Origin: Tamarix chinensis
Lineage: Eukaryota > Streptophyta > Magnoliopsida > Caryophyllales > Tamaricaceae
Length of the DNA stretch: 64,000 bases
Assembly: GCA_030549775.1 (NCBI GenBank)
Contig: CM060175.1
Span: 46,807,915 to 46,871,914 of the forward strand
Direction of reading: 5' to 3'
A program made the position numbers and the translations under genes. Below, one piece after another: positions 58,431-64,000 of this stretch. The notes beneath the pieces were generated by a model, which was not told the origin of the DNA, searched no databases, and saw nothing but the letters and a program-made list of their open reading frames with translations. The stretch's first letter is position 1. Every line of letters starts with the position of its first letter.

Positions 58431-59969
58431 ATAATATTTTAAGGTTTAATTTCTAATATTTGACTTTAATTATGTCATGGAACTTTAATAATTGAGTATA
58501 AGGAAATATTAAAAATGGTTAATATTGTGGTTGTGGCTTGAAATCCTTGTTAGTTGAGTTGGTGTTATATCCTAAAAACCCAATTTGGTGGCTCTGATGC
58601 ATTGGTTAGTGTTTTGTTTTAACACTCAAAAACATCTAATTGGTTAAGAATGGAGTTGAGTTATGATTTGTTATATCTCCTAATAAATATTTATAATGAA
58701 ATTAATATTTTCTTAACTTTTTTCTCCAACTTTCAGGGTAGCTAACCGAGAGTTAGTAGATGGGTCAGACTTATGTTTATATTTTCACTCAATACCTATT
58801 TTATTCTCTACTGGATTGTGGTCGGTAGGGATATGCACATATTATAAGGGGTAGGATAAATATTATGGTAGGTGGGCATGCCATCGATGTCCAACTTAGG
58901 TGGGTGTGGTATTTAACACCCCAATTTTTACTATTAAAAAATTTTGTTTGCAACGAAAGTAACTACCTCCGTGATCGACATAATTATAGTTTATGCAACC
59001 ATCCTTATATTAATCACAAGGCTAAAACCTTCAAGGTAATACAAGGAAATTAGAAAACAAAAGTACGTTTATAGTACAAATACTAAATTTGGAGTATTAC
59101 TCTGAGTTTTACAATACCAAAATTGAAACTTCTTAGGGACAACACACCTAAACCACTATTATTTTCGGTGGAATGGAGATTAAAAACATCATCTCAGGGC
59201 AGATCTCTCTCGAGCCACTATTCTACCCGGTGGAACAGAAATACATATATATAGATTTAGGAAAAATAATCACCATCACCCTACTCAAGTGCTTTTTCAC
59301 TTTAAGTGATTAATATCTTATTTTAGATTGATTCTCATGCATAGAACACAATCAAACAGATATGCATATAATATAGATCTAAACCCTTAAGTCCGGTCAA
59401 ACCCTAATTACACTTTTTTTAGTGATCATTTTTCCATGTTGTTCATTCCACTCACATTATCTTACGCCATCTCCCAAATCCCATCATTGGAAGCACACCC
59501 AAATATTCACAACCTAATTCCTATGAGTTTAACTTAGTAATCTCATCCCAATGTATATGTATTAAACACTGAAGTATCCAAGTCTAAATCCCATAAGATT
59601 CTCACAACACTTCATATAAAATGTTCATCATTTCTACTTTCCAATAGTTATTCTCTAATCCATGAAGATGGAATAATAATATTAACATCTCAAGATGACT
59701 TGCCCCAAATTTACTATTAAACATTTATGAACCCCAAATAACGATAATATTCCCATGAATTACTCAAGTTATTATTATCATAATTTAATTCTTCTAACAA
59801 ATAAATTACCAAAACCTCCTTAATATCCTATAATAACCAAGTTACCCTTTAAGCACAATTAGCACCTTTATCTTATAAAATCTTATACCTTCCATATAAA
59901 TTATATTTTCAAGTCCCCATTAATTATCATACCTCATGAGAGACTTTAAGCCCATTTACCATAATCCAT

Positions 59970-60290
59970 TCAACCCATATTTCATACCATAAGACATAAC
60001 TTCACAACTATTACTTTATAATCAGTCAACCCATATTTCATACTATAGATATAATCTCACAACTTTGACATTATCATCATTCAACCCATATTTCATACCT
60101 TAAGTTATAATTTCTACAAATATGACATTCTCATCATTCAACCCAGATTTCATACCATGAATATATTTCCACAAGTGTTATATTATCATCATTCAACCAT
60201 AGATATATTTCCACAAGTATGATATTAACATCACTCAACCCATATTTCATGCTATAAGCTACATTCATACAAGTATGATATTATCTTCAC
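59970..60290 (-). repeat. 56-bp tandem minisatellite in LTR B2
   Basis: Five to six units of CCCATATTTCATACC with starts at 59976, 60032, 60087, 60144 and 60241, one unit partly deleted near 60198. Same array as in B1. Confidence 0.8.
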
Positions 60291-60875
60291 AAATCATAAC
60301 ATAATGGTATCTCTTACAACTCTTATTTTCTTTCAACATAACATTCATAAAATCACAAATTATCAATATCAACATATGCTACATATTATAGAAACAATAT
60401 CATGAAAAACACATTCAGTCATATAAGCAATTATCATCAAAAGTCATAAGCATCGAATAGTATCCTTACTAACTAGGACATCGGGCTCTAAGCACGCAAA
60501 AATCCTAGACTTCCTCCTCTAAAGCTACTAAAAAACCACCTATGAAAAATAATAAAATTATGATTAGGCTCGAAGAGTTAAATCGAAGGGAAAAATCAAG
60601 GTAAATAGGGAAAAAGTAGGTATAAACATAGTCAAATGAGAGTTTGAGATGTGTGGATGTGTAGAGGAATGTGTGGTGAAGCTATGGTAAAAGTTTGATT
60701 GAGGTTTGGGGGTGAAAATAGGGATTCACAACCAAAATAGGGAAAGGAAGGAGGAGAAGAAGAAGAAAGGGAGAAGAAGGGAAGGAGAAGGGTGAGGGAG
60801 CTCGGTAATGGCTCTTTGGCACAAATATTAGCAGAGTGAGGCAAAACCAAAGAGACATAGAGAGGGTGTGAGGTG

Positions 60876-60879
<4 letters not shown>

Positions 60880-60913
<34 letters not shown>

Positions 60914-60930
60914 CATGTGTGTGTGTGTGG
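60880..60930. repeat. (TG)n tract in LTR B2
   Basis: About 20 TG steps with one TTCATG interruption, at the position of the (TG)n(CG)n tract of B1; the CG part is absent. Confidence 0.9.
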
Positions 60931-62485
60931 TGATTCGAGGAAGGAAGAAAAATAATAGGGGGCAGTGTGCAATGGCATGGTGATGGTGCAGCTACTAGTT
61001 GATGATGATGGTGATGGTTGCAGAGGATGGCTAGGGTAGGTTAGTAGCTGCAAGGTGAGGGTGGTGAGGGTTGGTGGAAGAGTTGTGTGAAGATGAAAAG
61101 GATAAAAAGGATGTAGGGAGATAGGGTGTGTGACGGGGAGGTGCAAGTCTATAGAGATGGAAGAAGGAGAAGAAGGGGAAAGGTGATGGGTGATGGATGA
61201 GAGTGCAGAAAGGTGATGGGTGGTGGTACAAGTGGATGGTGCAAGTGAGGGTGCAAGTGGATGGTGCAAGAGTTGCATCATGAGGTTGGTGGGAGAAGGA
61301 GAAAGAAAAAGAAAAGGAAAATAGAAAGGGTTGGGGGGATTAGTTTAGTATGATTTTAGATTAGTTAAGGGTAATTAGGATTAGAGAAAATTTTAGTGGA
61401 TTTGATTTTGGTTTACGAATCACGGTTTATCAAAGTTACGGTTTTCAGAATCGGCTAATGCTTCGGGATTAAGGATAGGTTAAAGCTAATATAGGATTTA
61501 TTGAGATTAGAATTAGATTAGGGCATTAATGATGCAAGATTAGATTAAGCAAATTTTTGAGATATTACATGGTATCCCTATACAAGTCTCTTGGCACTTC
61601 GTATTTCCATAGCTTAGGTAGGTTTAGTATCCCAAATTGTGTTACCCTTTATGGAAGATATACTTAAGGTGTTTTATGTGTGGTATCTCTTGAGAAATCC
61701 CTCTCGATTTTGTGCTACTTCCATGAGTATCGTTCATGGAGGAGAATTGGGTGTGTTTGATTGAATATCTTAATAAATGGAAGTGTATGGTTACATAATG
61801 GAATGAATATAATACTCTTTACCTTACATGTGTTGTATGAGTTATCCCATGTTATCTATATGCTTAAGCCATGATAAATGTGCAAGCATGTTCTACATTA
61901 TGCGACCACATGATCTCGATGTAGAACATGAACCTACCATATTTTACGTAGTATATTTTACTAGTACCCCCGGTATTAGTACAATCATAAGTTATCACTA
62001 TGATAATCCAAATTTTGTTCTAGTGAAAAGAGGATAATTTTTAGGGGTATAAAATCTCAATTAGAGTATACCAAAGATGATGGCATGCGGCCCCAGGCAG
62101 CTATTGCTTAGGGATCGAAACTTATATTTTAATGTAGTTGATAGTTAGGCTAACTAGATAGTTTGATCTTTTTCCCACTATGTTGGATTGTTTTTGAGTT
62201 TTTGGTTATTTAAACTCTTAGCTTTGATTCCTAAATTTAGATATTTTAACTTTATTCCTTTTAGTGTATTAATGTTATCATCATTATTGCTATTATTAGG
62301 ATTTTAATACACTATCTTTTTTGTCTCATTTTACTTTTCTTTGAATTGAATATGTGTTAGATGATTATTATACTCCTTCCATGTTCGATGTTGTAGTGGC
62401 ATCCGCTGATTTTGTTTTCAAATATCATTTACATTGTATTTGAATGAAATTTTACAGTTGGAAAATCTAATGCTATTACAATATC

Positions 62486-63328
62486 AAACAAGATATTTTA
62501 AAAGTTAAATTATGACTATATGTTTTCATATTAGTTTCTTTACTATTATTTATTAAGCTAGTAATTTATCTAAAATATAACTAAATATAAATTTCAAACA
62601 TAAAAATAAAGCAAGAATCATGATTTAAAATAAGTTATTTAAAAAAATATTTAAATCTCTAATTAGTTTGACTTTCATAGCATATAAAATATAAAAATTG
62701 AATTATATCATCCAAAATTATGAAATGAATTAAATTGCAATTTAAAAACTTGTGAGAAAAGGGTGGTGCAATAAAATAAAAGGATGTAAGAGCTTCAAAA
62801 TAGATAAATAAATAAATCAAATTATTTTCACAAGACTTAAGTAACAATTGAATTAGATGGAACATATTCAATGATAGCATTACAAATAATGATTAAAGAT
62901 TGATCGATACTAATTATTTATAACAACAGCTAATCCAAAGCACTAAAAAAGAATTCAAATGGTCTGAGTATATGTTTGGAATAGTGTTAGTTGTTGGATG
63001 TTGTTGTTAGCTATTTTACTATGTTTAAAAAGTAAATTGAGTAAAAAGTAATAGCACTTTTCAAAAATGTGGTTGAAAATAAGTTGTTAGAGTATGAAAC
63101 GTTCAACAAAATGTATTCTTGATCCACAATATCAACTTAAACAACAACATTCGCTTACGGCACCAAGCATGCTTAATGTTTCCTATTTTATACTAATAAT
63201 ATACATCGTCCCTATATATATTCAGGTTTTTTATACAAGAGTTCACCTTTCACATTACCTTCAATGGCCCAATAAAATATACAAAATAAACAAATTAGAC
63301 ATTTAGAATATAGAAAATTCCATTTAGA
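62486..63328. other. AT-rich 3' flank of the FKBP gene
   Basis: No LTR sequence or coding. A segment near 62965-63090 (TATGTTTGGAATAGTG... AAAAAGTAATAGCAC) resembles decayed hAT-type MITEs, but its ends are not clear. Confidence 0.4.
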
Positions 63329-63570
63329 CACCTTAATATTTAACTTAATATTTTTTCGAGTATCCTACATTTTTAATAATTCTATTTATGTATCTTTGCA
63401 TTTCAACTTAATCTCATATGAGTATCTAAATGGTGAAAACGAATCACTTATCATTCTATTTAGGTAATTTTTTACATATCATGTGAAACTAAATTAAAAT
63501 ATGAAGGTACTTTAGTGGAATTATTAAAAATACAATGTCTGTAAAAAATATTCAGCTAAATATCAAGGTA
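63329..63570. mobile_element. foldback MITE-like element
   Basis: Long imperfect inverted repeat: arm 63329-63412 (CACCTTAATATTTAACTTAA...) pairs with 63493-63570 (...CAGCTAAATATCAAGGTA), including the shared TTTTTAATAATTC. Part of the 80-bp centre also pairs with itself (GTATCTAAATGG with TCTATTTAGGTAA), so nearly the whole 242 bp can fold back. No coding; the superfamily is not determined. Confidence 0.65.
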
Positions 63571-63614
63571 GGTAATTGTTCCTTAAAAATATGTTTTGTA
63601 TGATCAAAATAAAG

Positions 63615-63620
63615 TTTATT
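63615..63620 (-). terminator. candidate poly(A) signal of the FKBP gene
   Basis: AATAAA on the minus strand, about 205 nt after the FKBP stop codon. Spacing fits a plant 3' UTR; use is not proven. Confidence 0.3.
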
Positions 63621-63822
63621 TCCCTAAGTTACACTTCTATTGATTTCCAACAAAAATGAACTATCCACATACACCTTAATGGCAATTTATGATATATACA
63701 TGCAAGAAAGTAAAGAAAAAACATAAATGACATAAATGTTAAATGTGGAAAGTACACAAATTCGTTACTTATTGCATAAGAAGAAGTGTATAGATATAAT
63801 AGGAGAAATATGAATGAAATAA

Positions 63823-64000
63823 TTAAGCTGGTGCAATTGAAACCTTTTCTATCTCAATAATATAATCAAGAGTGGAATTAGGTGGAATTCGGACACTAGA
63901 GCCAAAATCTGCACCCTCTTGTCCAAAGCCAAGATTAGGAGGAATTATAACCCTCCTTTTTCCACCAGCCTTCATTGTACCTAAAGTATATTCTATACCT
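63823..64000 (-). CDS. FKBP-type peptidyl-prolyl isomerase, last exon (FKBP17-2/17-3-like)
   Basis: The minus-strand frame ends at TAA (63825-63823) and gives the last 58 residues, including YTLGTMKAGGKRRVIIPPNL, GFGQEGADFGSSVRIPP and LDYIIEIEKVSIAPA. These are the second half of an FKBP domain, with the MKAGGKRR and IPPN-TL-Y-IE signatures. The SIAPA tail fits, from memory, the chloroplast FKBP17-2/17-3 proteins of Arabidopsis (AT1G18170, AT1G73655), which act in or near the thylakoid lumen; location cannot be seen here because the N terminus lies beyond the window. FKBPs catalyse cis-trans isomerisation of proline peptide bonds, and many plastid forms may be mainly chaperones. No break is seen in this exon. 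The gene reads toward the retrotransposon region, on the same strand as the DUF1295 gene. Confidence 0.88.
   Translation of the reverse strand, partial: GIEYTLGTMKAGGKRRVIIPPNLGFGQEGADFGSSVRIPPNSTLDYIIEIEKVSIAPA

Larger units (their letters stand above)
58912..61569 (-). mobile_element. solo LTR B2 with TSD TGGTA, inserted in C4
   Basis: A 2658-bp block; on the plus strand it starts TTTAACACCCCAATTTTTAC and ends TTTTTGAGATATTACA. It is flanked by TGGTA at 58907-58911 and 61570-61574. C3 shows the uninterrupted target at about 34780-34800 (GTGGCATCCCTG). It is collinear with B1 but lacks about 1.2 kb at 59123, where B1 has the conserved 3' box and the first repeat block. It holds one ACTATT...GTGGA block (59137-59240), the 56-bp array, a (TG)n run and a purine-rich island (60720-61330). 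No coding. Confidence 0.87.
35981..62480 (+). mobile_element. solo LTR C4 with TSD ATATC, hosting C6, F, E and B2
   Basis: Starts TATAATACCCAATCTC at 35981 and ends AATGCTATTACA at 62480. It is flanked by ATATC at 35976-35980 and 62481-62485, a perfect TSD across 26.5 kb. Its own sequence is three pieces: 35981-36476, 57250-58911 and 61575-62480, about 3.06 kb, collinear with C3. The two gaps hold C6 (with F and E) and B2. Palindrome clusters lie at 36095-36180 and 58160-58430. A (CT)n run lies at 57285-57313. No coding of its own. Confidence 0.88.

Overview
This window is plant nuclear DNA, almost certainly from an angiosperm. The only host genes are spliced fragments at its two edges. About nine tenths of the rest, by my boundaries, is old LTR-retrotransposon sequence nested inside other LTR-retrotransposon sequence. 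I see no bacterial, organellar, CRISPR or rRNA signal. I cannot name the species from the sequence.

Edges. At the left (minus strand) lie the first two exons of a DUF1295 membrane oxidoreductase-like gene (924..704), with a candidate TATA box and an overlapping upstream ORF; the rest of the gene runs off the left edge. At the right (minus strand) lies the last exon of a chloroplast FKBP-type prolyl isomerase of the FKBP17-2/17-3 type (64000..63823). From memory, these two families are neighbours twice in Arabidopsis, so the window looks like one conserved gene pair pushed about 63 kb apart by retrotransposons.

Repeat backbone. The main component is a set of 3-5 kb blocks that start TG/TA..TAAYACCCC or TGAAATRYCCC and end GGGGTRTTACA. 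Several are bounded by 5-bp target-site duplications and have no internal coding region, so I read them as solo LTRs. I call them A (3301-7251, TSD ATAAG, inside B1), B1 (2737-10481), C1 and C2 (11860-about 14540), D (15407-19765, TSD ATTCT, inside G), C3 (24460-35778, TSD GGGAC, holding I, which holds H), C4 (35981-62480, TSD ATATC, holding C6, F, E and B2), C6 (36477-57249, TSD CCCCC/CCACC), E (49402-54000) and B2 (58912-61569, TSD TGGTA). Between them are only short unique stretches.

Coding elements. F (38417-54981, TSD AGGAC/AAGAC) is a nearly complete but dead Athila-type Ty3/gypsy element with both LTRs, a decayed tRNA-Asp primer site, gag, protease, RT-RNase H, integrase and a downstream ATHILA-type ORF. 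G (about 15000-23545, minus) is a 5'-truncated chromovirus of CRM/Reina type with a decayed gag-pol and a candidate 3' LTR.

The most interesting material lies inside the solo LTRs. It includes arrays pairing a CATGCA (RY) motif with a telobox (AAACCCTA), paired blocks of TAATAGTGG repeats each led by a common AT-rich box, arrays of palindromic CCGATCGG-type sites caught at different stages of C-to-T decay, a 56-bp minisatellite, and trinucleotide runs that grew separately in each copy. Nothing here proves a new biological system. The shared internal architecture of these LTRs is the best lead.
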